From Pseudomonas citrullilanati (GTDB lineage Bacteria > Pseudomonadota > Gammaproteobacteria > Pseudomonadales > Pseudomonadaceae), in assembly GCF_030580855.1 (NCBI RefSeq), contig NZ_JAUQOP010000010.1, positions 1 through 64,000 of the forward strand: DNA of 64,000 nt, written 5' to 3'. The position numbers and the translations under genes were made by a program. How positions within the stretch are numbered: the first letter of the stretch is position 1; each line of letters begins with the position of its first letter. The notes beneath the pieces were generated by a model. The model was not told where the DNA came from and searched no databases. It worked only from the letters and a program-made list of their open reading frames with translations. Below are positions 8,046-17,076 of the stretch, piece by piece.

Positions 8046-9011
8046 ATGGACACACAACGAGCCATCTCACATTTCCTTTACTACCTCGAACACCATCCCG
8101 CCCTGGCCGGCATCCAGCCCGCCAAGGTACTGCTGGGCCATACCGCCGACTACGAGGCACTGACCGGCGCCATCGCCGAACAGGCTGGCAGCGGTTCGCC
8201 CTTCCGGTTCAGCGCCATGCGCCTGGACCTCGAATCCACGGAGCGCCTGTCCAAGGCCATTGCCGACAGCGACCTGTACATTTTCTTCTACGATTCCTCC
8301 ACCCTGCCCCATCCTCGCCCGGACGGCCCGGACTTCGTTCGCGCCCTGCAAGGGGTGATGGCGGACAACTGGAAGAAATCGCTGCTGTTCAAGGACTACG
8401 GCGATTATTTCTACGACACCTTCAGTGTCATCCCCCAGCGGATCGCCGGGCTCAACAGCCACCTGATCCGGCGCATGTCCCAGGCCACGACCTTGAGTTT
8501 CCAGGATGAGCACGGTTCATATTTCGACACGCCCCTCGACAGCGTGAAGAAATGGACCGACATCAACGGCGTCGGCAACTATGACCTGGCCCCCGGTGAA
8601 ATCGCCACCCATAGCGACACGATCAATGGCCGGGTCAAATTCGTCGGCACGTTCCTCAGCACCATCCCGTTTGCACGCAAGTACGGCGTGCTGCAATCGC
8701 CGCTGGAGTTGTGGATCGAAGACTCCACCATCCAGAAAATCGCCACCGACGTGCCGGGCCTGGAACACGACTTCAACAAATACCTGGACGCCAATCCGTC
8801 GAACCGACGCATCGAGGAACTGGGGATCGGCACCAACGAAGGGGTCAAGAGCCTGTACGCCCGCAACGCCGGCTTCGAAGAACGCCATTGCGGCCTGCAC
8901 CTGGGGCTGGGCGGCGGGGCCAAGGGCAGCCATCACCTGGACCTGATCTTCGAGAAGGGATTGTTGGCGCTGGACAATGAGCCGGTGTTCGATGGGCGGT
9001 TTGTGCTTTAG
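8046..9011 (+). CDS. M29 aminopeptidase / NicX-fold metalloenzyme
   Basis: A 321-residue soluble protein. Its C-terminal half resembles thermophilic aminopeptidases of family M29 and the related Fe(II) dioxygenase NicX. Candidate metal ligands are Glu185 (APGEIATHS), Glu257/258 (RIEELGIGTN), His285 (CGLHLGLG), and His297 with Asp299 (GSHHLDL). The N-terminal 150 residues are a less conserved alpha/beta region. The ATG at 8046 has an upstream GGGAAG; the longer frame from 7944 overlaps the peptide gene and is low quality. Lying right after a 45-aa peptide gene, it may trim or oxidise that peptide. A plain cytoplasmic aminopeptidase is the alternative. No transporter is adjacent. Confidence 0.65.
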   Translation: MDTQRAISHFLYYLEHHPALAGIQPAKVLLGHTADYEALTGAIAEQAGSGSPFRFSAMRLDLESTERLSKAIADSDLYIFFYDSSTLPHPRPDGPDFVRALQGVMADNWKKSLLFKDYGDYFYDTFSVIPQRIAGLNSHLIRRMSQATTLSFQDEHGSYFDTPLDSVKKWTDINGVGNYDLAPGEIATHSDTINGRVKFVGTFLSTIPFARKYGVLQSPLELWIEDSTIQKIATDVPGLEHDFNKYLDANPSNRRIEELGIGTNEGVKSLYARNAGFEERHCGLHLGLGGGAKGSHHLDLIFEKGLLALDNEPVFDGRFVL

Positions 9012-9080
9012 AGGCAGCTTCAAGTTGCGAGCTTCAAGCGGCAAGAAAGAGATGGGTAACCTTCCGATAGCGAGTGGGAT

Positions 9081-9195
9081 CACCGGCCTCTTCGCGAGCA
9101 GGCTCGCTCCCACAGTTGATCTTCAGTGAATGGGCGGTAGCTGTTCGGCGCGGCTCCATTGTGGGAGCGAGCCTGCTCGCGAAGGCGGACTCACC
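9081..9195. repeat. REP doublet (REPIN)
   Basis: Inverted copies at about 9081-9115 and 9160-9195 with the same core as the element at 5482. The spacer is about 45 bases. Confidence 0.85.
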
Positions 9196-9220
9196 AACAC
9201 CGCATCCATTAAAGCCAGAC

Positions 9221-9253
9221 AAAAAAACGCCAACCCAACGGTTGGCGTTTTTT
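9221..9253. terminator. Bidirectional terminator between the M29-like gene and rluB
   Basis: ACGCCAAC / GTTGGCGT stem with a six-base loop, flanked by seven A on the left and six to seven T on the right. It works for both convergent genes. Confidence 0.9.
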
Positions 9254-9286
9254 CTTGCAGCTTGCAGCTAGAAACTCACAGCTGCC

Positions 9287-10522
9287 TCACTCCGGCTTGC
9301 GACGCCCAAACCCCGGACGCTGGCCCGAACCGGCCGGCGCGCCACGACGCTTGTCCGAAGGTGCATCACGGTCCACCAGGGAAATGCCCGGGCGTTTCTT
9401 CGGCGCCGGCTTGGCCGGACGCTTGGTGTCGGCCGGGCGATCGGCGACTGGCGTGCCACGCCCGGCGGGAGCGCCACGGCCTTCGCCGCGCTCAGTCCGA
9501 CCGTTGGCCGGACGCGGGCTGCGTGGGCCGCGTTCGCCGTCCTGGCGTGGCGCCGGCTTGCGGGCCGGGCGCTCGCCTTCGATCTGCGGCTCGCGCGAGG
9601 GACGTGGGCCAGGCGCCGCGCCCTCGACAGGCGGACGCAGGGTACGCACGCGCTCGGTCTTGGCCATCGGGCGCGAGGACTTGCGCTGCATCCGCTCCAG
9701 CTTGTCCTTGCTCTTGGCGGTCATCTGCGGCATCGCCACGGGCGCGAGGCCCACTTCGGCGGCCAGGATGTCAACTTCGTACTGGCTCATTTCGCGCCAG
9801 CGGCCCATCGGCAGGTCGGAGTTGAGGAACACCGGGCCGAAACGCACGCGTTTCAGGCGACTGACCACCAACCCCTGGGATTCCCACAGGCGGCGCACTT
9901 CACGGTTACGGCCTTCCATCACCACGCAGTGGTACCAATGGTTGAACCCTTCGCCGCCGGGCGCCTGCTTGATGTCGGTGAAACGCGCCGGGCCGTCTTC
10001 CAGCACGACGCCGGCCTTCAGGCGCTCGATCATCTCGTCATCGACTTCACCGCGCACACGCACGGCGTATTCGCGGTCCATCTCGTAGGACGGGTGCATC
10101 AAGCGGTTGGCCAGCTCACCGTCGGTGGTGAACATCAGCAGGCCGGTGGTGTTGATGTCGAGGCGACCGATGTTGATCCAGCGGCCTTCCTTCGGACGCG
10201 GCATCTTGTCGAACACGGTCGGACGGCCTTCCGGGTCGTCACGGGTGCAGATCTCGCCGTCGGGCTTGTTGTACATGATCACGCGGCGCACCGTTTCGGC
10301 GGCCTCTTCGCGCTTGATCACCTTGCCATCAATGGTGATCGCGTCGTGCATGTCGACGCGCAGGCCCAAGGTGGCGTCTTTGCCGTTAACCTTGATGCGG
10401 CCCTGGGTGATCCAGGTTTCCACGTCGCGGCGCGAACCGACGCCGATACGAGCGAGGACTTTTTGCAGTTTCTCGCCGGCTGGACGGATATCCTGGCTAT
10501 CGTTCTGGTCTTGGTCTTTCAT
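9287..10522 (-). CDS. rluB: 23S rRNA pseudouridine(2605) synthase RluB
   Basis: A 411-residue protein. An S4 RNA-binding domain comes first (about residues 15-65: KLQKVLARIGVGSRRDVETWI). The RsuA/RluB catalytic domain follows, with the active-site Asp in GRLDINTTGLL. From about residue 260 onward, 150 residues are Arg/Pro/Gly/Lys-rich, low in complexity and probably disordered, a basic extension common in pseudomonad RluB. The ATG at 10522 has a GGAGGTG-like site upstream; the longer frame runs back through a REP element. It modifies the peptidyl-transferase region of 23S rRNA. It lies downstream of scpB across a REP doublet. Confidence 0.93.
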   Translation of the reverse strand: MKDQDQNDSQDIRPAGEKLQKVLARIGVGSRRDVETWITQGRIKVNGKDATLGLRVDMHDAITIDGKVIKREEAAETVRRVIMYNKPDGEICTRDDPEGRPTVFDKMPRPKEGRWINIGRLDINTTGLLMFTTDGELANRLMHPSYEMDREYAVRVRGEVDDEMIERLKAGVVLEDGPARFTDIKQAPGGEGFNHWYHCVVMEGRNREVRRLWESQGLVVSRLKRVRFGPVFLNSDLPMGRWREMSQYEVDILAAEVGLAPVAMPQMTAKSKDKLERMQRKSSRPMAKTERVRTLRPPVEGAAPGPRPSREPQIEGERPARKPAPRQDGERGPRSPRPANGRTERGEGRGAPAGRGTPVADRPADTKRPAKPAPKKRPGISLVDRDAPSDKRRGAPAGSGQRPGFGRRKPE

Positions 10523-10713
10523 TCTGGGCACCTCCCGGTGTGGTCGGCCAGGCGTGGCCTGACGCTTTGAAAACGGGCCTATGGCGAAGGGATCGCCAAA
10601 GGGTCGCGAATCATACGCCTGTTGAGGCGGTTGCGCATCAGAGACTAGCCGATCGATGCACGCCCGGCGGTTTTTCCGCCGACCGGTGAGGCCTATGACC
10701 GCCGCAGATCCAT

Positions 10714-10804
10714 TGTGGGAGCGAGCTTGCTCGCGATGGCGTCCTTGCATTCAATATTTCTGTCGACTGACACACCGCTATCGCGAGCAAGCTCGCTCCC
10801 ACAG
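10714..10804. repeat. REP doublet (REPIN) between scpB and rluB
   Basis: Two inverted REP copies, at about 10714-10742 and 10772-10804, fill the gap between the scpB stop and the rluB start. They may separate or stabilise the two messages. Confidence 0.85.
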
Positions 10805-10837
10805 GGGATCGAGGCGTGTCCGCGATATTTCAGCGAG

Positions 10838-11770
10838 TCAGTCGTCCCACTGGCGCCGTTCGTTCTCGATCGCCTCGGCCAGCGCCCGGGCTTCAGCCTC
10901 TTCGTCGCTCAGTTCGGGCACCGGCGGCTCGAGGGCGGCGACGGCGGCCAGCAGTTTTTCCCGGGCTTCGGCTACGCCGAGGATGTCGTCTTCAGGTTCG
11001 GCCTCGGCCGCCGGTTCAACGTCAGTCTCGGGCATCTCGTCGACGGGCGCCGGACCTTCGCGCAGCAGGTCGTCGAAATCGGTCTTCAGGCCTTCTTCCA
11101 TGGTGTCCAGTTCCAGCAACAGCGAATGGAAACTGGTCTCTTCCTTGGGCTCTTGCGGCTCGACGCTGGCATCGGCCAGGTCCTGCAAGCGCTGGGGCAC
11201 CGGTGCATCGTCGAACCCCAGCACCGGCTCGGGCTCGATCTCGCGCAGTTCGGCCAAGGGCGGCAGGTCATCCAGGTTCTTCAGGTTGAAATGGTCGAGG
11301 AAAGCCTTGGTGGTGGCGAACATCGCCGGCTTGCCCGGCACGTCGCGATAGCCGACCACGCGGATCCACTCACGCTCGAGCAGCGTCTTGACGATGTGGC
11401 TGTTGACCGCCACGCCCCGCACGTCCTCGATCTCGCCACGGGTGATGGGCTGGCGATAGGCGATCAGCGCCATGGTTTCGAGCATGGCCCGGGAATAGCG
11501 CTGCGGCCGTTCTTCCCACAGGCGCCCGACCCAGGGGGCGAACTTCTCACGGATCTGCAGGCGATAACCGGACGCCACTTCCTTGAGCTCGAAGGCCCGC
11601 CCTTCGCAGGATTTACCCAGCAGCGCCAAGGCTTTCTTGAACACGGCCGGCTCAGGTCGCTCGCCTTCCTCGAAAAGCTCGAACAGGCGCTCCATCGATT
11701 GCGGCTTTCCCGAAGCCAACAGGAAAGCTTCAAGCAAGGGGACCAGCTCGCGGGGTTCAGTCAGATTCAT
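10838..11770 (-). CDS. scpB: Segregation and condensation protein B
   Basis: A 310-residue kleisin-associated protein of the SMC-ScpAB condensin. Two winged-helix domains occupy the first 170 residues or so; SRAMLETMALIAYRQPITRGEIEDVRGV is the diagnostic segment. The remaining 130 residues are an acidic extension rich in Glu, Asp and Pro, longer than in Firmicutes ScpB (about 190 aa), as I recall for pseudomonads. The ATG lies 11 bases after the scpA stop, so the two are co-transcribed. Partner SMC is not in this window. Confidence 0.93.
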   Translation of the reverse strand: MNLTEPRELVPLLEAFLLASGKPQSMERLFELFEEGERPEPAVFKKALALLGKSCEGRAFELKEVASGYRLQIREKFAPWVGRLWEERPQRYSRAMLETMALIAYRQPITRGEIEDVRGVAVNSHIVKTLLEREWIRVVGYRDVPGKPAMFATTKAFLDHFNLKNLDDLPPLAELREIEPEPVLGFDDAPVPQRLQDLADASVEPQEPKEETSFHSLLLELDTMEEGLKTDFDDLLREGPAPVDEMPETDVEPAAEAEPEDDILGVAEAREKLLAAVAALEPPVPELSDEEAEARALAEAIENERRQWDD

Positions 11771-11781
11771 TGATTTGCTCG

Positions 11782-12612
11782 TTATTCGGCTCGTGCCCGC
11801 ACGTGGATCGCTGCGAACGGCTCATTCTGTACCAGCTCGACCAAGGATTCCTTGACCAATTCCAACACCGCCATGAACGTCACCACCACGCCCAGCCGTC
11901 CTTCCTCGGCGGTGAACAGCTCGACGAACGGCACGAAGCTGCCGCCCTTGAGCCGTTCCAGCACGTCGCTCATGCGCTCGCGGGTGGACAACGCTTCGCG
12001 GCTGACCTGGTGACTTTCAAACATGTCGCCCCGGCGCAGGACCTCCGCCATGGACATCAACAGCTCTTCCAGGCTGACATCCGGCAACAACTTGCGCGCC
12101 CGCGCCTCGGGCGCATCGAGCTTGGGCACCACCACATCTCGGCCGACGCGGCTCAAGCCGTCGATGCCTTCCGCCGCGACCTTGAAGCGTTCGTATTCCT
12201 GCAAGCGCCGGATCAGCTCGGCGCGCGGGTCATCCTCTTCATCCTCGACCTCCGCCGAACGCGGCAGCAGCATCCGCGACTTGATCTCCGCGAGCATGGC
12301 CGCCATCACCAGGTACTCGGCCGCCAGCTCCAGGCGCACCGACTGCATCAACTCGACATAGCCCATGTACTGGCGAGTGATTTCCGCCACCGGGATGTCG
12401 AGGATGTTGATGTTCTGTTTGCGGATCAGGTACAGCAGCAGGTCGAGCGGCCCCTCGAAAGCCTCGAGGAACACTTCCAGCGCATCCGGCGGAATGTACA
12501 GGTCCAGGGGCATTTCCATGACCGCCTGGCCGTAGACCATGGCGAACGGCAGCTCCTGCTGCGCACCGGCCTGGCTGTCGACGCCTTCCACAGGGGTTTG
12601 CACCGCGGACAT
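11782..12612 (-). CDS. scpA: Segregation and condensation protein A (kleisin)
   Basis: A 276-residue kleisin. The ScpA core starts near residue 45 with FLEAFEGPLDLLLYLIRKQNINILDIPVAEIT, the segment that binds the SMC neck. A C-terminal winged helix (about 225-275) contacts the other SMC head. About 40 extra N-terminal residues precede the core. The first base of its ATG abuts the yciO stop, giving a tight yciO-scpA-scpB operon read leftward. Confidence 0.94.
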   Translation of the reverse strand: MSAVQTPVEGVDSQAGAQQELPFAMVYGQAVMEMPLDLYIPPDALEVFLEAFEGPLDLLLYLIRKQNINILDIPVAEITRQYMGYVELMQSVRLELAAEYLVMAAMLAEIKSRMLLPRSAEVEDEEDDPRAELIRRLQEYERFKVAAEGIDGLSRVGRDVVVPKLDAPEARARKLLPDVSLEELLMSMAEVLRRGDMFESHQVSREALSTRERMSDVLERLKGGSFVPFVELFTAEEGRLGVVVTFMAVLELVKESLVELVQNEPFAAIHVRARAE

Positions 12613-13242
12613 TCAGGCCTCGGCCATGAACGGGGCCGGGTCGCCGCAACCGACGCGCACCACCTGGGGCTCGCCGTCGGCCAGGTTGATCACGGTGGAC
12701 GCCTTCATGCCGCCGAAACCGCCGTCGATGATCAATTCGACCTGGTGTTCGAGCAACTGGCGAATCTCGTACGGATCGGTCATCGGCTCGGTGTCACCCG
12801 GCATGATCAGCGTCACGCTCATCAGCGGCTCACCCAGCTCCGCCAGCAGCGCCAGGGCGATGGGGTGGCTCGGCACCCGCAGGCCGATGGTGCGCTTCTT
12901 CGGGTGCAGCAACAGCCGCGGGACTTCCCGCGTGGCGTTGAGAATGAAGGTATAGGGCCCCGGCAGGTGGGCCTTGAGCAGGCGGAAGGTGCCGGTGTCG
13001 ATCTTGGCGAACAGGCCCAGTTGGGACAGGTCGCTGCAGATCAGCGCAAAGTTGTGCTTGTCGTCGAGCTGGCGCAGGCGCCGGACGCGCTCGACGGCAT
13101 TCTTGTCGCCGATCTGGCAACCGATGGCGTAGGCCGAGTCGGTGGGATAGACCACCACGCCGCCGCTACGGATGATCTCGACGGCCTGCTTGATCAGGCG
13201 CGGTTGCGGGTTTTCCGGATGAATCTGGAAAAATTGACTCAC
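12613..13242 (-). CDS. yciO: YciO, Sua5/YrdC-family protein
   Basis: A 209-residue protein with the YrdC-like fold. The N-terminus SQFFQIHPENPQPRLI and the KRTIGLRVPSHPIA segment match my memory of E. coli YciO. The family relates to threonylcarbamoyl-AMP synthases for tRNA t6A, but YciO itself is reported as a weaker paralogue and probably not the main enzyme. The start is a GTG at 13242 with AGGT upstream, chosen because the family starts at SQFF. An upstream in-frame ATG at 13281 would overlap rnm. Confidence 0.88.
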   Translation of the reverse strand: MSQFFQIHPENPQPRLIKQAVEIIRSGGVVVYPTDSAYAIGCQIGDKNAVERVRRLRQLDDKHNFALICSDLSQLGLFAKIDTGTFRLLKAHLPGPYTFILNATREVPRLLLHPKKRTIGLRVPSHPIALALLAELGEPLMSVTLIMPGDTEPMTDPYEIRQLLEHQVELIIDGGFGGMKASTVINLADGEPQVVRVGCGDPAPFMAEA

Positions 13243-13255
13243 GTGTTCTACCTGT

Positions 13256-14119
13256 TCAGACGGCGGCGGTAACGGGATCATGTTTGAATCTACACCATAG
13301 TGGTGGCAGATCTTCCGGCAACGGGCGATATTCGCCGATCTCGGACCAGCCCCCAGGGCCATGGAAATCACTTCCGGCGGTCACCAGCAGACCGAACTCA
13401 CGGGCCAGGATCGCCAGGCTGCCGACCTGCTCGGCCGGTTGGTGGCCATTGACCACCTCGATGGCATGGCCCCCTGCTTGAATATAGTCGGCCACCAGCC
13501 GGCGGCGCTTGCTGCGAGTGAAATCATAGTGCCAAGGATGCGCCAGGCTGACCCAGGCATCCGCCGCCCGCAGGGTCTGGACGGTCTCCTCCAGGGTCGG
13601 CCAGTGCTGCTTGACGTCCCCCAGCTTGCCGGCACCCAGCCACTTGCGGAACGCTTCGGCGCGGTCCTTGACGAACCCTTCGCGCACCATCCAGTCGGCG
13701 AAGTGCGGCCGGGCCGGGGCGTTGCCGCTGTCGCCCAGTTCCTGCTGGATCTGCCGGGCGCCCTCCAGCGCACCGGGCATGCCCTTGAGGGCCAGCTTGC
13801 GGCCGATTTCTTCGGCCCGCAGCCAACGGCCGTCACGCAGTTGCGCGATGGCCTGGACCAGCGCCGGCGCATTCACATCGAAACCATAGCCCAGCACGTG
13901 AATGGTCGCCCCGCCCCAGGTACAGGACAACTCGACCCCATTGACCAGTTGCATGCCCAGCGCCGTGGCGGCGCCACGGGCCTCGTCGAGGCCTTCGAGG
14001 GTGTCATGGTCGGTCAGGGCCAGGACTCGCACGCCGTGCTCGAACGCCCGCGCCACCAGAATCGCAGGCGCCAGGGCGCCATCGGAGGCCGTGCTGTGGC
14101 AGTGCAAATCGACATTCAC
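13256..14119 (-). CDS. rnm: RNase AM / PHP-domain 5'-3' exoribonuclease (YciV/TrpH)
   Basis: A 287-residue PHP-domain metallophosphoesterase. Metal ligands are visible in [36 protein letters not shown] and [10 protein letters not shown]. In E. coli the homologue (YciV, RNase AM) removes short 5' extensions of 23S, 16S and 5S rRNA. It is first of the leftward rnm-yciO-scpA-scpB run, 13 bases from yciO, and diverges from yciB. Confidence 0.9.
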   Translation of the reverse strand: MNVDLHCHSTASDGALAPAILVARAFEHGVRVLALTDHDTLEGLDEARGAATALGMQLVNGVELSCTWGGATIHVLGYGFDVNAPALVQAIAQLRDGRWLRAEEIGRKLALKGMPGALEGARQIQQELGDSGNAPARPHFADWMVREGFVKDRAEAFRKWLGAGKLGDVKQHWPTLEETVQTLRAADAWVSLAHPWHYDFTRSKRRRLVADYIQAGGHAIEVVNGHQPAEQVGSLAILAREFGLLVTAGSDFHGPGGWSEIGEYRPLPEDLPPLWCRFKHDPVTAAV

Positions 14120-14206
14120 GAGAGTTTGTTACCTCAAATCAGCTGGCCCTATCGCGGCCAAGGATGTTTGTTATTATGCCGCCACATCCCGCTCCTGGCT
14201 GCCACT

Positions 14207-14803
14207 GTGAAACAATTCATCGATTTCATCCCGCTGCTGCTGTTTTTCGTCGTCTACAAACTTGATCCCCGGAGCGTCGACATCGCCGGTCATTCCTTGA
14301 CTGTAGGCGGTATCTACAGCGCCACCGCCGTGCTGATCATCAGTTCCCTGGTGGTGTACGGCGCGCTGTTCGTGTCCCAGCGCAAACTGGAGAAGAGCCA
14401 GTGGCTGACCCTGATCGCCTGCCTGGTGTTCGGCAGCCTGACCCTGGCATTCCACAGCGAGACCTTCCTTAAATGGAAGGCCCCGGTGGTCAACTGGCTG
14501 TTCGCCCTGGCCTTCATCGGCAGCCACTTCATCGGCGACCGCCTGCTGATCAAGCGCATCATGGGCCATGCCCTGAGCCTGCCGGAGGTGATCTGGACCC
14601 GCTTGAACATCGCCTGGATCGCCTTCTTCCTGTTCTGCGGGGCAGCCAACCTGTTCGTCGCGTTCACGTTCCAGGATTACTGGGTCGACTTCAAAGTCTT
14701 CGGCAGCCTGGGCATGACCCTGTTGTTCCTGATTGGCCAGGGCATCTACCTGTCTCGTCACCTGCACGATACCGACACCACCACGCCAAAAACCGAGGAC
14801 TGA
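14207..14803 (+). CDS. yciB: Septation protein A / YciB
   Basis: A 198-residue polytopic inner-membrane protein with five to six helices. It begins [19 protein letters not shown] and ends GQGIYLSRH. YciB interacts with cell-elongation and division proteins and affects envelope integrity. The start is the GTG at 14207. The very long upstream in-frame extension is antisense to rnm and is not coding. The stop is followed by one base and then the ATG of yciI. Confidence 0.92.
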   Translation: MKQFIDFIPLLLFFVVYKLDPRSVDIAGHSLTVGGIYSATAVLIISSLVVYGALFVSQRKLEKSQWLTLIACLVFGSLTLAFHSETFLKWKAPVVNWLFALAFIGSHFIGDRLLIKRIMGHALSLPEVIWTRLNIAWIAFFLFCGAANLFVAFTFQDYWVDFKVFGSLGMTLLFLIGQGIYLSRHLHDTDTTTPKTED

Positions 14804-14804
14804 C

Positions 14805-15104
14805 ATGCTCTACGCAATCATTGCCACCGACGTCGCCAACTCCCTGGAAAAACGCCTGGCCACGCGCCCCGCGCACCTGGAACGCCTGCAAAAGCTCCAG
14901 GCCGAAGGCCGCGTGGTGCTGGCGGGCCCGCATCCGGCGGTCGACAGCGATGATCCGGGCGCCGCGGGGTTCAGCGGCAGCCTGATGGTGCTCGAGTTCG
15001 ATTCCCTGGCCGAGGCGCAGGCCTGGGCCGAGGCCGACCCCTTCGTGGCGGCGGGCGTCTACGCCAATGTCGTGGTCAAGCCATTCAAGCAATCCATGCC
15101 GTAA
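14805..15104 (+). CDS. yciI: YciI family protein
   Basis: A 99-residue ferredoxin-like (dimeric alpha-beta barrel) protein. It has the YciI hallmarks: [12 protein letters not shown] near the start, RPAHLERL, and AGPHPA with the conserved His of a putative His-Asp pair. The biochemical role is unsettled. It is probably co-transcribed with yciB. Confidence 0.9.
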   Translation: MLYAIIATDVANSLEKRLATRPAHLERLQKLQAEGRVVLAGPHPAVDSDDPGAAGFSGSLMVLEFDSLAEAQAWAEADPFVAAGVYANVVVKPFKQSMP

Positions 15105-15211
15105 TCCCCCTGGGCGCGATGAGCCTGCACGGCTCATTGCGCTCAATTGCTCATTGTTCTCGTTTGCCTGCCGACAACCTGTCCAATCTCGATTGGAATT
15201 CAGGAGTTGCA

Positions 15212-15622
15212 ATGCGCAAAGGTCCGTTGTGCCTGTTGTGGGTCACGTTGGCGATCGGGGCTCCCGCCCATGGCGAGGAAAGCACCGAGGGCAGTCATTC
15301 GGCGCCCTTGTCCCTGAGCGCCGGCAGCCAGATCGCCGAATTGCAGCAACGCTTGAAAGACAGCGAGCGCCAGCGCGAAGAACTGAGCAAACAACTGCAG
15401 AACGCCGACGGCGAGCGCGAAAGTGCCTTGCTGGGCCGATTGCGCCAGGAGAACCAGCGCCTGAAGCTGCAACTCAAGGAAGCCCAGGCCAGTCCCCTGC
15501 CACGCCTGTTGACCGAACAGCAGCAATGGTTCGTGGTGGGCGCCGGGGTAGCGCTATTGGCCCTGCTCTGCGGTATCTTTGCCAGCGGTGGACGTAGACG
15601 ACGTCGGCAATGGCTAAATTGA
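15212..15622 (+). CDS. Periplasmic coiled-coil protein with C-terminal anchor
   Basis: A 136-residue protein. It has a signal peptide (about 1-22, ending APAHG), a periplasmic coiled coil (about residues 40-95: QIAELQQRLKDSERQREELSKQL), then one membrane helix (about 108-128) and a short RRRRR tail. This is the C-terminal half of the SH3-and-anchor (YgiM-type) proteins without their SH3 domain. Old annotations call such pseudomonad proteins translation initiation factor 2, which is not supported. CAGGAG precedes the ATG. It sits eight bases before cpxR and is likely in its transcript. Confidence 0.75.
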   Translation: MRKGPLCLLWVTLAIGAPAHGEESTEGSHSAPLSLSAGSQIAELQQRLKDSERQREELSKQLQNADGERESALLGRLRQENQRLKLQLKEAQASPLPRLLTEQQQWFVVGAGVALLALLCGIFASGGRRRRRQWLN

Positions 15623-15629
15623 GTGAGTC

Positions 15630-16307
15630 ATGAGCGAGCTGTTACTGATAGATGATGACCAGGAGCTGTGCGAGCTCCTGGTGAGCTGGCTGGGCCAGGA
15701 AGGTTTCCAGGTCCGGGCCTGCCATGATGGCCAGAGTGCCCGCAAGGCGCTGGTCGACACCTCCCCCGCGGCGGTCGTGCTGGATGTGATGCTGCCCGAT
15801 GGCAGCGGCCTGGAACTGCTCAAGCAATTGCGCAACGATCACCCGGAACTGCCGGTGGTGATGCTCTCGGCCCGGGGCGAACCGCTGGACCGCATCCTTG
15901 GCCTGGAACTGGGCGCCGACGATTACCTGGCCAAACCCTGCGACCCGCGAGAGCTCACCGCCCGCCTGCGCGCCGTGTTGCGCCGCAGCCACCCGACGGC
16001 GGTGTCCAGCCAGATCGAACTGGGCGACCTGACCTTCAGCCCGGTGCGTGGCGTGGTCAGCATCGACGAGCAGGAACAGACCCTCACCGTGTCCGAAAGC
16101 CGCCTGCTCGAAGCGTTGCTCAAACAACCGGGCGAGCCGCTGGACAAGCAAGAACTGGCGCAGATCGCCCTGGGGCGCAAGCTGACCCTCTACGATCGCA
16201 GCCTCGATATGCATGTCAGCAACCTGCGCAAGAAAATCGGCCCCCACCCCGACGGTCGCCCGCGCATCGTGGCGCTGCGCAGCCGTGGCTATTACTACAG
16301 TCTCTGA
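15630..16307 (+). CDS. cpxR: Envelope-stress response regulator CpxR
   Basis: A 225-residue OmpR-type regulator. The receiver domain has acidic residues Asp8-10, phospho-acceptor Asp52 (VLDVMLPDG) and Lys in LAKPCDP. A C-terminal winged helix (about 130-225) ends in RSRGYYYSL. Its partner kinase is 0.8 kb downstream with a Spy/CpxP-like gene between them, the same order as PA3204-PA3206 of P. aeruginosa, so it is named CpxR. Confidence 0.88.
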   Translation: MSELLLIDDDQELCELLVSWLGQEGFQVRACHDGQSARKALVDTSPAAVVLDVMLPDGSGLELLKQLRNDHPELPVVMLSARGEPLDRILGLELGADDYLAKPCDPRELTARLRAVLRRSHPTAVSSQIELGDLTFSPVRGVVSIDEQEQTLTVSESRLLEALLKQPGEPLDKQELAQIALGRKLTLYDRSLDMHVSNLRKKIGPHPDGRPRIVALRSRGYYYSL

Positions 16308-16341
16308 ACACGACACCGATTCCTTTTGGCAAAGGGATGGG

Positions 16342-16430
16342 CTGCGGGAGCAAAGCTTGCTCGCGATGCAAGCGCCTCGGTTCCTCAGGGACCGCGTTGT
16401 ATTCATCGCGGGCAAGCCTTGCTCCCACAG
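16342..16430. repeat. REP doublet, variant with GGGAGCAAAGCTTGCTCGCG core
   Basis: Inverted arms at 16342-16369 and 16404-16430 fill the space between cpxR and the Spy-like gene. The core differs from the main family (AGCAAAGCTTGC in place of AGCGAGCTTGC). The same subtype recurs at 52400. Confidence 0.8.
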
Positions 16431-16572
16431 GATCTGTCGCCCCTGCGGTTTTGTCAGCCCTGCACCGGAACGTCTTTACCCAAGCTTTACCCAGCCCTGA
16501 CCGCCGCTGACCTTGATCTCCGTAATCTGCACACATCCGGAACTGACCGGGAATGAGACAAGGAGAGACACC

Positions 16573-17010
16573 ATGCGCAAGACCCTTATCGCTCTGATGT
16601 TCGCCGCCGCCCTGCCGACCGTGGCCATGGCCATGCCTGAAGGTCCCGGCCCGATGGGGCCGATGGACGGCCCGCGCCACGGCGGCCAGATGCACGACAA
16701 AGGCCCGTACAGCCAACTGGACCTGAGCCGTGAACAGCGCCAGCAGATCCGCAAGATCATGGACGAGCAGCGCCATGAACGCCGCGAGCTGATGGAGAAG
16801 TACCTGGCCAAGCTGTCGCCAGCCGACCAGAAAGCCATGCAGGACGAAATCGCGGCCCGCCATCAGAAAGTCGACGCCCAGATCCGCGGGCTGCTCAAGC
16901 CTGAACAGCAGAAAGAGTTCGACGCGATCCAGAAGAAACAGGCCGAGCGTCGCGCCGAATGGGCCGAATTCAAGGCCTGGAAAGCGCAACAGCCGCAAAA
17001 AGCGCAATAA
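16573..17010 (+). CDS. Spy/CpxP family periplasmic chaperone
   Basis: A 145-residue secreted protein. The signal peptide ends at about residue 20 (PTVAMAM). A Gly/Pro/Met/His-rich stretch (PEGPGPMGPMDGPRHGG) is followed by a helical body with the Spy/CpxP pattern (LDLSREQRQQIRKIMDEQ, LLKPEQQKEFDAI), two LTXXQ-type repeats. Such proteins bind unfolded periplasmic proteins and can damp CpxA. The Met/His stretch could bind copper. AGGAGA precedes the ATG at 16573. It is followed by a strong hairpin before the kinase. Confidence 0.87.
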   Translation: MRKTLIALMFAAALPTVAMAMPEGPGPMGPMDGPRHGGQMHDKGPYSQLDLSREQRQQIRKIMDEQRHERRELMEKYLAKLSPADQKAMQDEIAARHQKVDAQIRGLLKPEQQKEFDAIQKKQAERRAEWAEFKAWKAQQPQKAQ

Positions 17011-17026
17011 TGCGCTGACGTCACCC

Positions 17027-17060
17027 AGCCCAACGGCAAACCGCCGTTGGGCTTTCTTTG
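17027..17060 (+). terminator. Hairpin terminator/attenuator before cpxA
   Basis: Perfect 11-bp stem AGCCCAACGGC / GCCGTTGGGCT with a five-base loop followed by TTCTTTG. It lies between the Spy-like gene and the GTG of cpxA, so it would reduce kinase transcription relative to the chaperone. Confidence 0.8.
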
Positions 17061-17076
17061 TTTTCGAGGATTTACC

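Noticed and set aside
11770..13272. 500-codon frame antisense to scpA and yciO
   Set aside because: Rich in His, Gln and Arg, without motifs; it spans two genuine opposite-strand genes.
13361..14206. Long N-terminal extension of yciB
   Set aside because: It lies antisense to rnm. The YciB family begins at the GTG at 14207.
15212..15622. Translation initiation factor 2 label
   Set aside because: There is no GTPase domain; it is a signal peptide, coiled coil and membrane anchor.
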